Assembly (NCBI GenBank): GCA_963835705.1
Contig: CAWIGR010000010.1
Coordinates: forward strand, 1-64,000
Reading direction: 5' to 3'
DNA length: 64,000 bases
DNA from: JACVRW01 sp963835705
Lineage (GTDB): Bacteria; Actinomycetota; Thermoleophilia; Solirubrobacterales; Thermoleophilaceae
Of the stretch, positions 27,434-35,850 are shown piece after piece. The first letter of the stretch is position 1, and each line of letters starts with the position of its first letter. A program made the translations under genes and the position numbers. Below the pieces are notes generated by a model. That model was not told where the DNA came from. It searched no databases and worked only from the letters and a program-made list of their open reading frames with translations.

Positions 27434-27488
27434 CTAGGTAAATCGCCAGGTCTGCACGAGTCTCGGCACTGCCTCTCTTGTACCAGAC

Positions 27489-28562
27489 CTAGAGCAACTC
27501 GTCCAGCGCGGCCAGGAAGCGGTCGTTCTCGCGGCGCGTGCCGTACGTGACCCGCATCCGCCCCGCCTCGCCGAGCGCCTTCCCCGCCCGGACGATCACG
27601 CCGCGCGCGGCGAGGCCGTCCACGATCTCGTCCTCGTCGCGCTCGCCCAGGGAGACCCAGGAGAAGTTCGCCTGGCTGTCGGTGGTCTCGAGGCCGCGCT
27701 CCTCGAGCTCCGATTCCACGTGCACGCGCTCGATCACGTTCTGCTCCACGCGGCGCTCGACCTCGTCCTGGTGGCCGAGCGCCTCGGCGGCGGCGGCCTG
27801 CGCGAGCGCGTTCACCGAGAACGGCTGGCGCACGCGGTCCACCGCCAGCCGGAAGGACTCGGAGCCGAGCGAGTAGCCGGCGCGCAGGCCGCAGAGCCCG
27901 TACACCTTCGAGAACGTCCGCAGCACCACGAGGTTCGGATGGCGTGCCACGAGGTCGAGCGAGTCGTCGGGGTCTTGCAGCGCGGAGAACTCGACATAGG
28001 CCTCGTCCAGGATCACCGCCAGGTGGCGCGGCAGGCCGGCCACCCAGGCGTCGATCGCGGCGGGCGGCAGCGCCGTCGCGCTCGGGTTGTTCGGGTTGCA
28101 GACGATCACCAGCCGCGTGGCCGCGGTGATCTCGCGGGCCATCGCCTCGAGGTCGTGCTCTCCGGCGTCGTTCAGGGGGACCGTGATCGCCCGGGCGCCG
28201 GACATGGCGGCCAGGTGCGGGTAGATCGAGAAGGACGGCCAGGCGTACACCACCTCCGCGCCGGGCTCGAGCATCGCCTCGGCCGCCGAGAGCAGCAGCT
28301 CGCAGGAGCCGTTGCCGACGGCGATGCGCCCGACCGGCACGCCGGTCCGCTCCGAGATGCGGCGGCGGAGGCGGGACTTCTCGGGGTCCGGATAGCGGTT
28401 CAGGGTGCGCAGCTGGGCCTCGACCGCCTCCAGCACCTGCGGGTGCGGCGGGAAGGGCGTCTCGTTGGAGGCGAGCTTGACCAGCTCGCCCTCGAACGCG
28501 TACGTCGAGGCCGCCGGGTAGACCGGGATCTGCTCGAGGCGGCGGTTGAACTCGATACTCAC
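27489..28562 (-). CDS. hisC: HisC-type aminotransferase (histidinol-phosphate/aromatic)
   Basis: A PLP fold-type I aminotransferase of 357 residues, with KLASNETPFPPHP, CNPNNPSATALP, DEAYVEF and the PLP lysine in RTFSKVYGLCGLRAG. Family members act on histidinol phosphate; a close subgroup (Pat) transaminates phenylpyruvate and 4-hydroxyphenylpyruvate. The neighbours here are all aromatic genes and no other his gene is present, so an aromatic role is likely, but the sequence does not decide. GTG 28562 overlaps the aroH stop by four bases. Confidence 0.88.
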   Translation of the reverse strand: MSIEFNRRLEQIPVYPAASTYAFEGELVKLASNETPFPPHPQVLEAVEAQLRTLNRYPDPEKSRLRRRISERTGVPVGRIAVGNGSCELLLSAAEAMLEPGAEVVYAWPSFSIYPHLAAMSGARAITVPLNDAGEHDLEAMAREITAATRLVIVCNPNNPSATALPPAAIDAWVAGLPRHLAVILDEAYVEFSALQDPDDSLDLVARHPNLVVLRTFSKVYGLCGLRAGYSLGSESFRLAVDRVRQPFSVNALAQAAAAEALGHQDEVERRVEQNVIERVHVESELEERGLETTDSQANFSWVSLGERDEDEIVDGLAARGVIVRAGKALGEAGRMRVTYGTRRENDRFLAALDELL

Positions 28563-28951
28563 TGGGCCCCCTCCAGATCGCGACGCAGGGCCACGGCGTC
28601 GCGGAGGTAGACGTGACGCGGGGGGCCGTCGGCGTAGCAATGCACCATCACCCGGATCACCCTAGGGAGCGAGCCCGGAACGTCGATCTCGCGGGCGCAG
28701 AGCAGAGGCACGGCGCTCAGCCCGGCCTCCCGCGCGGCCACGGCCGGGAACTCGGCGTCGAGGTCGGCGGTGCAGGTGAAGATGCAGCTCACGAGGTCGT
28801 CCGTCGTCAGCCCGTTGCGGTCCATGACCTCGCGCACGAGCTCCTGCGTGGCGGCCAGGATCGCATCCGCCTCGTTCGCCTCGACCGTAATCGCGCCCCT
28901 GAGCGCCCGCAGTCTCACGGCGCGGGATTGTGTCAACGAGGAGAGCGTCAT
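28559..28951 (-). CDS. aroH: Chorismate mutase, AroH type
   Basis: This 130-residue enzyme rearranges chorismate to prephenate. It is of the trimeric AroH (Bacillus) class rather than the helical AroQ class: VRLRALRGAITVEANEADAI at the start, SCIFTCTADLDAEFPA, then PLLCAREIDVPGSLPRVIRV, which includes the expected active-site Cys, Glu and Arg. ATG 28951 overlaps the rluB stop (ATGA), and the hisC start overlaps the aroH stop (GTGA). Confidence 0.93.
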   Translation of the reverse strand: MTLSSLTQSRAVRLRALRGAITVEANEADAILAATQELVREVMDRNGLTTDDLVSCIFTCTADLDAEFPAVAAREAGLSAVPLLCAREIDVPGSLPRVIRVMVHCYADGPPRHVYLRDAVALRRDLEGAQ

Positions 28952-29673
28952 CGCTGCGCGCCCGGCCGAGCCGGGCGCTCGCGCAGGGCGTTGCGCATCC
29001 GCTCCACCTCGGCGTCCTTCAGCCGCCGGCTCTTCCCGGGCTCGAGGCCGCGTAGGCCGAGGGGGCCGAAGGCCACCCGCTCGAGCTCGACCACGCGGTG
29101 GCCGACCGCCTCGCACATCCGCCGGACCTGGCGCTTGCGGCCCTCGCGGATCGCGATCTCGAGCACGCCGGGGGCCACCTGCCGCACGCGCGCGGGGCGC
29201 GTCCGGCCGTCGTCGAGCTCCACTCCCTCGCGGAGCGCCTGCAGGGCGCGCGGCGACACCCGCCCCGGCCGGACCCGCGCCCGGTAGACCTTCTCGAGGC
29301 CGTAGCGCGGGTGCGTGAGCCGCTCCGCCAGCTCGCCGTCGTTCGTGAGCAGGATCAGGCCGGTCGTGTCGGCGTCGAGCCGCCCGACCGGGTAGAGCCG
29401 CCGCCGCGACCGCACGAGGCCCACGACCGTCGGGCGCCCGTGCGTGTCCCGCGCCGTGGAGACAACGCCGGCCGGCTTGTTCAGCGCGTGCACCTCGCGC
29501 GGCTCCGGCCGCACCGCCCGGCCGTCCACTGCCACGGCGCTCGACTCGTCGACGTCACGGGCAGGGTCCGTCACGACCTCGGCGCCGACCGTCACGTGGC
29601 CCTCCGCGATCAGCCGCTCGGCCGCGCGCCGCGAGGCGACCCCCGAGTGGGCCAGGTACTTGGCGAGGCGCAC
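28948..29673 (-). CDS. rluB: 23S rRNA pseudouridine synthase RluB type
   Basis: The enzyme isomerises a uridine in helix 89 of 23S rRNA. An S4 RNA-binding domain (RLAKYLAHSGVASRRAAERL) is followed by the RsuA/RluB catalytic domain with aspartate in GRLDADTTGLILLTNDGEL, then KVYRARV and REGRKRQVRRMCEAVGHRV. GTG 29673 gives 241 residues. Its closeness to the aromatic genes matches a gene order often seen in Actinobacteria, where scpAB, rluB, aroH, tyrA, aroA and cmk-der lie near each other; here the run is interrupted twice. Confidence 0.93.
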   Translation of the reverse strand: MRLAKYLAHSGVASRRAAERLIAEGHVTVGAEVVTDPARDVDESSAVAVDGRAVRPEPREVHALNKPAGVVSTARDTHGRPTVVGLVRSRRRLYPVGRLDADTTGLILLTNDGELAERLTHPRYGLEKVYRARVRPGRVSPRALQALREGVELDDGRTRPARVRQVAPGVLEIAIREGRKRQVRRMCEAVGHRVVELERVAFGPLGLRGLEPGKSRRLKDAEVERMRNALRERPARPGAQR

Positions 29674-29693
29674 GCCCCGAAGCGTGGCATGGC

Positions 29694-30599
29694 TCAGCGA
29701 TCCGAGCTCGCGCGGCCCGGCCGGCCGTTCTTGACGGCGTACATCGAGGCATCCGCCGCCGCGAGGACGTCGTCCACGGACGTCACGTCGTCCGCGAACG
29801 TCGCGAAGCCGACGCTGACCCCCACGCCGCGCCCGTCGGGCGTCCGCACCACGGCCGGGATCTCGCGCTCGAGCGCTTGGCACACCTGCCGGGCAGCCTC
29901 GGCGCCGCCGCGCGGGAGCAGCGCGGCGAACTCGTCTCCGCCCAGGCGGGCCACGATGTCGCTGCCGCGCAGCCGGGACAGCAGGGCCTCGGCGACCTCG
30001 CGCAGCACGCGGTCGCCGGCGCTGTGCCCGTGGGTGTCGTTCACGGCCTTGAAGCCGTCCAGGTCGAGGACCAGCAGCGCGCCGGTCATCCCGTAGCGCC
30101 TCCCTTCGGCCAGGTGGCGCTCGAGATCCTCCTGGAAGCGGCGCCGGCTGAACAGCCCGGTCAGGTCGTCGTGATCGGCGAGGCGACGCAGGCGCCGCTC
30201 GAGGCGGCGCCTCTCGGTCACGTCGATCCCGGTGGCGACGACGTGGCTGACCGTGCCGTCCGCAGCGGTCAGCGCCGTACAGGACCACTCGAGGAGGCGC
30301 AACCCACCGCTGCGCGTGCGCCAGTGGACCTCGACGGTCACAGGCGACTCCCCGCGCACGAGCGCGTCCAGCACACCCATCGCCGTCGACCGCTCGTCCT
30401 CCGGGACGAGGCGCTTCAGGATGTCCTCGAGGCTCAGCTCGTCGGCCGTGTAGCCGCTCAGCCGCTCGCAGGCGCGGTTCCAGCAAAGAAGCCTGCCGGT
30501 GTCGTCCACCACCATGACCAGCGACGCGGCGGCGTCGAGCACGGCATCGAGCAACTCGCCCCCCGTAAGGGGGACGGTGTCGTGCGGGGGCTCATGCAT
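29694..30599 (-). CDS. PAS-GGDEF diguanylate cyclase
   Basis: This 301-residue cytosolic protein has a PAS sensor (about 12-135: VMVVDDTGRLLCWNRACERL, closing with GIDVTERRRLERRL) joined by a helix to a GGDEF domain (about 140-297). The active-site loop RLGGDEFAALLP is intact, as is LDLDGFKAVNDTHGH, so cyclic di-GMP synthesis is expected. The inhibitory-site RxxD is not evident: the residues before the loop read SDIVARLGGDEF. No membrane segment is seen. It is divergent from rlmN with a 59-bp gap. Confidence 0.92.
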   Translation of the reverse strand: MHEPPHDTVPLTGGELLDAVLDAAASLVMVVDDTGRLLCWNRACERLSGYTADELSLEDILKRLVPEDERSTAMGVLDALVRGESPVTVEVHWRTRSGGLRLLEWSCTALTAADGTVSHVVATGIDVTERRRLERRLRRLADHDDLTGLFSRRRFQEDLERHLAEGRRYGMTGALLVLDLDGFKAVNDTHGHSAGDRVLREVAEALLSRLRGSDIVARLGGDEFAALLPRGGAEAARQVCQALEREIPAVVRTPDGRGVGVSVGFATFADDVTSVDDVLAAADASMYAVKNGRPGRASSDR

Positions 30600-30658
30600 C
30601 TACAGCCTGAAACGCACCAGGGCGCCGGATGTCCCACCCTTCGCCACACTTCTCATGA

Positions 30659-31660
30659 ATGGACCTCGTGCTGTTGAGCGAGCGGCTCGGCGCCCGCGGC
30701 GAGCCCGGCTTCCGTGCCCGGCAGGTGTGGGAGTGGGCCGCGCGGGGCGCGTCGTCCTACGAGGAGATGACGAACCTGCCGCGCGACCTGCGCGAGGCGC
30801 TCGCCGCCGAGGTCCCCTACTCCACGCTCCGCCCGGCGCGCGAGGCGCTCGCCAGGGACGGCACCCAGAAGGCGCTGTTCGAGACCGCCGACGGCAGGCC
30901 CGTCGAGGCAGTGCTGATGCGGTATCGCGACGGGCGCCGCTCGCTCTGCCTGTCCAGCCAGTCGGGCTGTCCCCTCACCTGCACGTTCTGCGCCACCGGG
31001 CGGATGCGCTTCGGGCGCAACCTCACCGCCTCGGAGATCGTGGATCAGGCGCTCCACTTCCGCCGCAAGGAGCCGGTCAACCACGCGGTCTTCATGGGGA
31101 TGGGCGAGCCGCTGATGAACTTGGACGCGGTGCTCGCCGCCTGCGAGCGGCTGCCGGAAGTCGGGATCGCGACCTCCAACACGGCGATCTCCACGGTGGG
31201 CTGGCTCCCCGGCATCGATCGCATGACGCACGAGGGCCCCCCGGTGCGGCTGGCGCTGTCGCTCCACGCCGCCGACGAGGCGCTGCGGTCGGAGCTGATG
31301 CCCGTGAACGAGCGCTATCCGCTGCGCGACGTGCTCGCCGCCTGCCTGCGCTGGCACGAGCGACGCCGGCGCCAGGTGTTCGTGGAGTACCTGATGCTCG
31401 GCGGGGTGAACGACCGCTACGAGCAGGCGGTGGCGCTGGCTGCGCTGCTCCAGCCGCGCACGGCGTTCAAGGTCAACCTGATCCCGTACAACCCAACCGA
31501 GGCCGGGTTCCGCGGCTCAGGCAGGGACGCGGTCGCCGCTTTCCGCGCCGCGCTCGAGCAGCGCGGGGTCCGGACGACCGTTCGGCTGACCCGTGGGCGC
31601 GACATCGACGCAGCGTGCGGGCAGCTCGCGGCGCGCCCCGCCGTTCGCGGCAAGCCATGA
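30659..31660 (+). CDS. rlmN: Dual-specificity 23S rRNA/tRNA adenine C2-methyltransferase RlmN
   Basis: A radical-SAM enzyme methylating A2503 of 23S rRNA and A37 of some tRNAs. The cluster motif is SGCPLTCTFCATG near residue 103 (CxxxCxxC), with GMGEPLMN after it, and the second essential cysteine is in DIDAACGQL near the end. ATG 30659 gives 333 residues, slightly short but complete. The last 144 bases overlap the opposite-strand EamA gene. Confidence 0.95.
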   Translation: MDLVLLSERLGARGEPGFRARQVWEWAARGASSYEEMTNLPRDLREALAAEVPYSTLRPAREALARDGTQKALFETADGRPVEAVLMRYRDGRRSLCLSSQSGCPLTCTFCATGRMRFGRNLTASEIVDQALHFRRKEPVNHAVFMGMGEPLMNLDAVLAACERLPEVGIATSNTAISTVGWLPGIDRMTHEGPPVRLALSLHAADEALRSELMPVNERYPLRDVLAACLRWHERRRRQVFVEYLMLGGVNDRYEQAVALAALLQPRTAFKVNLIPYNPTEAGFRGSGRDAVAAFRAALEQRGVRTTVRLTRGRDIDAACGQLAARPAVRGKP

Positions 31661-32494
31661 GCCTCCCACGATCAGGATCAGCCCCGCCGCGGTGGTCACG
31701 CCGAAGCTCTCGTCGAGCAGGACGACCCCGTAGGCCACGCTGAACCCGGGCGCCACGTACGCGACGAGCGAGGTCGTGCGCGGGCCGTCGGTGCCCACCA
31801 GCGAGTAGAAGAGGACGAAGGCGATGCCGGTCCCGCCCACCCCGAGCGCGAGCAGCGAGCCCGAGGCCTCGAGGCTCGGCACGTGGTCCGGCACGAAGAA
31901 GAGCGCGACCGGCAGCGTCATCAGCGCGCTGGCCGCGCAGGTGGTGGCCACGGCGCCGACCGGCTGCACGTCCGGCACGCGGCGCTTCAGGAACCACGCG
32001 CCCACCGCGTACCCCGTCGTGGCGAGCACCACGAGGAGGCCGCCGACCAGCGCGGCAGTGCCGCCGGGCGCGTCCACGCCCAGCAGCAGTGCGACGCCGG
32101 CGATGCCGAGGGCCACGCCGGCGAGCGACAGCGGGGTGGCACGCTCCTCGCCCTCGAGCGCGAAGGCCAGCAGGAAGGTGAAGATCGGCGCGCCCGCCAC
32201 CAGGATGCCGGTCAGCGACGAGGAGATCTCCTGCTCGCCGATCGTGATCAGCATGAACGGCCCGGTCACCTGGATCAGGCCGAGCACGAACAGCGGGGCG
32301 AGCCGCTCCCGCACGCCGGCCAGCGCACCGAGGTGGGCGGCCACGGGCAACAGCACGAGCGCCGCGAGCGCGGTGCGGGCGAACACGATGAAGGGCGGCG
32401 CCAGGTCGTCCTCGAGCGCCACCTTGATGAAGAGGTACGAGGCGCCCCACAGCGCGGCCAGCGACAGGAACATGACCCAGGAGCGGCGCGACAT
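31517..32494 (-). CDS. EamA/DMT-family transporter
   Basis: About ten membrane helices in two EamA repeats, from WVMFLSLAALWGASYLFIKV to FGVTTAAGLILIVGGSWLA. This superfamily exports amino acids or metabolites (RhaT/YdcZ relatives). ATG 32494 fits the first helix. The final 45 residues (GARRELPARCVDVAPTGQPN) are polar and lie antisense to the 3' end of rlmN, an unusually long convergent overlap, so the true stop may have been lost. The adjacent divergent LysR gene is the likely regulator. Confidence 0.85.
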   Translation of the reverse strand: MSRRSWVMFLSLAALWGASYLFIKVALEDDLAPPFIVFARTALAALVLLPVAAHLGALAGVRERLAPLFVLGLIQVTGPFMLITIGEQEISSSLTGILVAGAPIFTFLLAFALEGEERATPLSLAGVALGIAGVALLLGVDAPGGTAALVGGLLVVLATTGYAVGAWFLKRRVPDVQPVGAVATTCAASALMTLPVALFFVPDHVPSLEASGSLLALGVGGTGIAFVLFYSLVGTDGPRTTSLVAYVAPGFSVAYGVVLLDESFGVTTAAGLILIVGGSWLAANGGARRELPARCVDVAPTGQPNGRPDPALLERGAESGDRVPA

Positions 32495-32542
32495 CCGCCC
32501 TCGAGGATGGCAGAGAACGGCCATCAGTCCAAATGAAGCTCC

Positions 32543-32559
32543 CTTGGGCGAGCGATAAG
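32543..32559 (+). promoter_or_regulatory. LysR-type binding site
   Basis: CTT and AAG flank an 11-base gap (T-N11-A) in the 73-bp space between the divergent EamA and LysR genes, the classical position for a LysR autoregulatory site. It lies just before the lysR start. Confidence 0.45.
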
Positions 32560-32567
32560 CTGTGCTG

Positions 32568-33497
32568 ATGCTCGACGTCCGCCGCATGCGAGTCCTCCGA
32601 GAGGTCGCCGCGCGCGGGTCGTTCTCCGCCGCGGCCGAGGCGCTCAGCTTCACCCAGTCGGCGGTCTCCCAGCACGTCGCGGCGCTGGAGCGCGAGGCCG
32701 GCACCAAGCTCGTCGAGCGCGGGCGCAAGGGCGTGCGGCTGACCGACGCCGGGCGCGTGCTCGTGGGCCACGCCGACGCGATCCTCGCGCGCATCGACTC
32801 CGCCGAGCAGGACCTGGCCGCGCTGGCCGGTCTGCGCGGCGGTCGGCTGCGGCTGGTCTCGTTCCAGAGCGGCGGCGCCACGCTCGCCCCGCGGGCGGTG
32901 GCGGCGTTCCACGAGCGCCACCCGCAGGTGGAGCTGTCGATGCTCGAGGCGGAGCCGGACGAGGCGGGGCGGCTGCTGCGGAGCGGCGATGTGGACCTCG
33001 CGCTCGTCTACGACCACGAGTCCACGCCGGGCATGCTCGGTGCCGACCTGCTTCTGACCCACCTGCTCGACGACCGCTACGACGCGATCCTGCCCAAGGA
33101 CCATGCGCTTGCCGGGCGCGCGCGGCTGTCCCTGTCGGACCTGTCGGGCGAGCCGTGGGTGGCATCGACCTCGGTGTGCGGGTGCCGGCAGATCACCGAG
33201 AGCGTCTGCCGCGACGCCGGCTTCGAGCCGCGCGTGGCCTTCGAGGCCGACGAGACGCTGGCCGCCCAGGCGCTGGTGGCGGCCGGCGTGGGTGTCACGC
33301 TGCTCCCCCAGCTCGCCCTGACGGCGCTGCACCCGGGCGTGGTGGCGCGGCGGCTGTCGAACCCGCCCGTGCGCCACATCTGGGTGGCGTGCCTGAAGGG
33401 CGCCTACGCCTCGCCCGCGAGCGACGCGATGCTGCAGACGCTGCAGGACGTCGCGGAGGAGTTCAGCGAAGCGCGCCTCGAGCTCGCGGCCGGCTAA
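32568..33497 (+). CDS. LysR family transcriptional regulator
   Basis: A 309-residue regulator. The winged helix is at 1-60 (LREVAARGSFSAAAEALSFT, QSAVSQHVAALEREAG), followed by a linker helix and a periplasmic-binding-like effector domain (about 90-300; GVGVTLLPQLALTAL). ATG 32568 is chosen; GTG 32562 is two codons upstream. Divergent pairing with the EamA transporter suggests it controls export of its effector. It converges on scpB with a 4-bp overlap. Confidence 0.92.
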   Translation: MLDVRRMRVLREVAARGSFSAAAEALSFTQSAVSQHVAALEREAGTKLVERGRKGVRLTDAGRVLVGHADAILARIDSAEQDLAALAGLRGGRLRLVSFQSGGATLAPRAVAAFHERHPQVELSMLEAEPDEAGRLLRSGDVDLALVYDHESTPGMLGADLLLTHLLDDRYDAILPKDHALAGRARLSLSDLSGEPWVASTSVCGCRQITESVCRDAGFEPRVAFEADETLAAQALVAAGVGVTLLPQLALTALHPGVVARRLSNPPVRHIWVACLKGAYASPASDAMLQTLQDVAEEFSEARLELAAG

Positions 33498-34069
33498 CCG
33501 GCGCCGGCCCGCTGCTCGCCCGCGCGCAGCAGGCGCTCGCGCAGCTCACCCTCCTCCTCCGGGGAGGGGTCGAACGCCGAGGGATCCGGGAGGGCGTCGA
33601 GGCCCGTAAGGCCGAACAGCTTCTCGAACAGCTCCGTGGTGCGGTAGAGCGTGGCGCCGAAGCGCGAGCGGCCCGACTCGTCGATCAGCCCGCGCTCGAG
33701 CAGGGTGCCGACCGCCGACTCGGAGGCCACCCCGCGGATGCGCGCGATCTCCGGCCGCGAGACCGGCTGCAGGTAGGAGACGATCGCCAGGCATTCGGCC
33801 TGGGCCTGGGTGAGCGGCGGAGTGCGCGGCCGCGCCAGGAGGCGCCGGGCGGCCCGCTCGGCGACGGGGTCGGTGGCGAGCGTGAAGCCCCCCGCGACCT
33901 CGCGCAGCACGACCCCGCGATAGCCCTCGGCGTAGTGCTCGCGCAGCCGCGCCAGCGCCTCGACGATCTCGCCCTCGGACACCTCCGCGGCGTCGGCGAG
34001 CCGCTCGACCGAGACGGGCTCAGCGGAGAGGAACAGCAGCGCCTCGACGGTGCGGGCGAGGTCGTTCAC
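33494..34069 (-). CDS. scpB: Segregation and condensation protein B
   Basis: A 191-residue protein of two winged helices (NDLARTVEALLFLSAEPVS; TQAQAECLAIVSYLQPVSRP; IRGVASESAVGTLLERGLI). It forms with ScpA and SMC the condensin that compacts and segregates the chromosome. GTG 34069 overlaps the scpA stop (GTGA). The final segment is acidic, as in the family. Confidence 0.95.
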   Translation of the reverse strand: MNDLARTVEALLFLSAEPVSVERLADAAEVSEGEIVEALARLREHYAEGYRGVVLREVAGGFTLATDPVAERAARRLLARPRTPPLTQAQAECLAIVSYLQPVSRPEIARIRGVASESAVGTLLERGLIDESGRSRFGATLYRTTELFEKLFGLTGLDALPDPSAFDPSPEEEGELRERLLRAGEQRAGAG

Positions 34070-34818
34070 GAGGCTGCCTCCGCGTCGGAGCGGGCGGCCG
34101 CCGGCACCACCGTGATCGGTCCGAAGGGCACCTCCTGCTCCCACTTCGCCTCCCCCGCCTTGTAGAGCTCGAGCAGGGCGAACAGGGTGACGGCCTCGGT
34201 GAGGCGGTCGGCGCCCTGCACGGCGTCGTCGAACGAGAAGCGGCTGCGGCTCGCGAGCAGGTCGCGCAGGTGCCGCAGGCGCTGCTCGACCGACACCGCC
34301 GGCCGGCGCACGTGGGCGAGGTCGAGCGGCGGGGGCGTGCGCAGGAGGTCGCCGAGGGCGCGGGCCAGGAGCTCCGGGTCGTACGCCGCCTCCGCCGCCT
34401 CGATCGAGATGCGGCGCAGCGCCGGCGGCAGCGGCGCGGAGCGGTAGCGGTGGCCGTGCTCGGCGGCGAGGCGCGCGTGGAGGTGCTCGGCGGCGGCGCG
34501 GTAGCGGTGGTACTCGAGCATCCGGGCGAGCAGCTCCTCGGCCGCCTCGCGCGGCTCGAGGTCGAGCGCCTCCTCGTCCTCCTGCGGGAGCATCAGCCGC
34601 GACTTCAGCTCGAGCAGCGAGGCGATCAGCACGAGGAACTCGGTGGCGGCCTCCAGGTCCAGCTCCCCGGCCCGCTCGAGGTGCTCGACGTACGCCAGCA
34701 CCACCTCGGCGAGGTCGACCTCGAGCAGGTCGACCTCCTCCTTGAGCACGAGCGTAAGGAGCAGGTCGAAGGGACCGTGGAAGACCTCGAGGTCGAGGTC
34801 GAGCGTCGCGAGGGACAT
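34066..34818 (-). CDS. scpA: Segregation and condensation protein A
   Basis: The kleisin of the SMC complex, 250 residues. The N-terminal SMC-neck motif FHGPFDLLLTLV is near residue 14, the centre is rich in charge (LPQEDEEALDLEPREAAEEL), and the C-terminal winged helix (TEAVTLFALLELYKAGE) binds the SMC head. ATG 34818 gives the usual start, but GTG 34854, overlapping the trpS stop as GTGA, is also in frame and would add 12 residues; the neighbours all use such overlaps. Confidence 0.93.
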   Translation of the reverse strand: MSLATLDLDLEVFHGPFDLLLTLVLKEEVDLLEVDLAEVVLAYVEHLERAGELDLEAATEFLVLIASLLELKSRLMLPQEDEEALDLEPREAAEELLARMLEYHRYRAAAEHLHARLAAEHGHRYRSAPLPPALRRISIEAAEAAYDPELLARALGDLLRTPPPLDLAHVRRPAVSVEQRLRHLRDLLASRSRFSFDDAVQGADRLTEAVTLFALLELYKAGEAKWEQEVPFGPITVVPAAARSDAEAAS

Positions 34819-34850
34819 CGCCGCCGACAGGCTAGACGGGCGGCCCGACG

Positions 34851-35837
34851 TCACCCCGGGCCGATGCCCATGACCTGCCGGACCTCGGTCATCGTGCCCC
34901 GGGCGATCTCGCGGGCGCGCTCGGCGCCCATCGTGAGGGTCCGTTCCAGGCCCTCCTCGTCGGCGCGCAGCTCGCGGTACCTCTCGCGCACGGGCGCCAG
35001 CATCTCGACCAGCGCCTCGCCCACCCCCGCCTTGAAGTCGCCGTAGCCCTTGCCCGCGAACTCGCGCTCGATCTCGTCCGGCGCCACCTGGCGCGTGACG
35101 GCCAGCATCTCGATCAGGTTCGAGATCCCGGGCTTGTCGGGCGCTCGCACGATCTCGGAGCCGGAGTCGGTCTGGGCCCGCTTGAGCTTGCGGCGGATGG
35201 CGTCGGCCTCGTCGTCGATGTAGATCAGGCCGGCCTCGGTGCCGTAGCTCGTCGACATCTTGGCGCCCGGCTCCTGGAGGTCCATGATGCGCGCGCCGAC
35301 CTCGGGGATCACGTGGCCGGGCTCGACGAAGACCTCGCCGTAGGTGGCGTTGAAGCGACGCGCGATCTCCCGCGCCAGCTCGACGTGCTGGCGCTGGTCG
35401 TCGCCGACCGGCACCTCGTCGGCGTTGTAGAGCAGGATGTCGGCGGCCTGAAGCACCGGGTAGAGGAACAGGCTGGTGCGGACGAGCTCCCGCTCGCGCT
35501 CGGACTTCTCCTTGAACTGGTGCATGCGCTGAAGGTCGCCGTAGGGGGTGACAGAGGCGAGCAGCCAGCAGAGCTCGGAGTGCTCGCGGACGTCGGACTG
35601 GCGGAACAGGATGCAGCGCTCCGGGTCCAGCCCGGCGGCGATCATCATCGCCGTGGTGTCGAGCACGTAGCCGGGCAGCGCCTTCGGGTCGTAGGCGACG
35701 CATGTGGCGTGCAGGTCGACGATGCAGTAGATGGCGGGGTCGGCGCGCTCCTGGCCCTCCAGGTAGCCGCGGATGGCCCCGATGTAGTTGCCGACGTGCT
35801 TTCGCCCCGTCGGCTGGATGCCGGAGAAGATGCGCAC
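34851..35837 (-). CDS. trpS: Tryptophanyl-tRNA synthetase
   Basis: A class I synthetase of 328 residues. The HIGH-like motif is PTGRKHVGNYIGA near residue 10 and the KMSKS-type motif is GAKMSTSYG near 195. The tryptophan-site segment is QAADILLYNADEVPVGDDQR. GTG 35837 is the start. The stop overlaps a possible start of scpA, linking trpS with chromosome segregation genes in one transcript. Confidence 0.96.
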   Translation of the reverse strand: MRIFSGIQPTGRKHVGNYIGAIRGYLEGQERADPAIYCIVDLHATCVAYDPKALPGYVLDTTAMMIAAGLDPERCILFRQSDVREHSELCWLLASVTPYGDLQRMHQFKEKSERERELVRTSLFLYPVLQAADILLYNADEVPVGDDQRQHVELAREIARRFNATYGEVFVEPGHVIPEVGARIMDLQEPGAKMSTSYGTEAGLIYIDDEADAIRRKLKRAQTDSGSEIVRAPDKPGISNLIEMLAVTRQVAPDEIEREFAGKGYGDFKAGVGEALVEMLAPVRERYRELRADEEGLERTLTMGAERAREIARGTMTEVRQVMGIGPG

Positions 35838-35850
35838 GAAGCGCGGCAGT

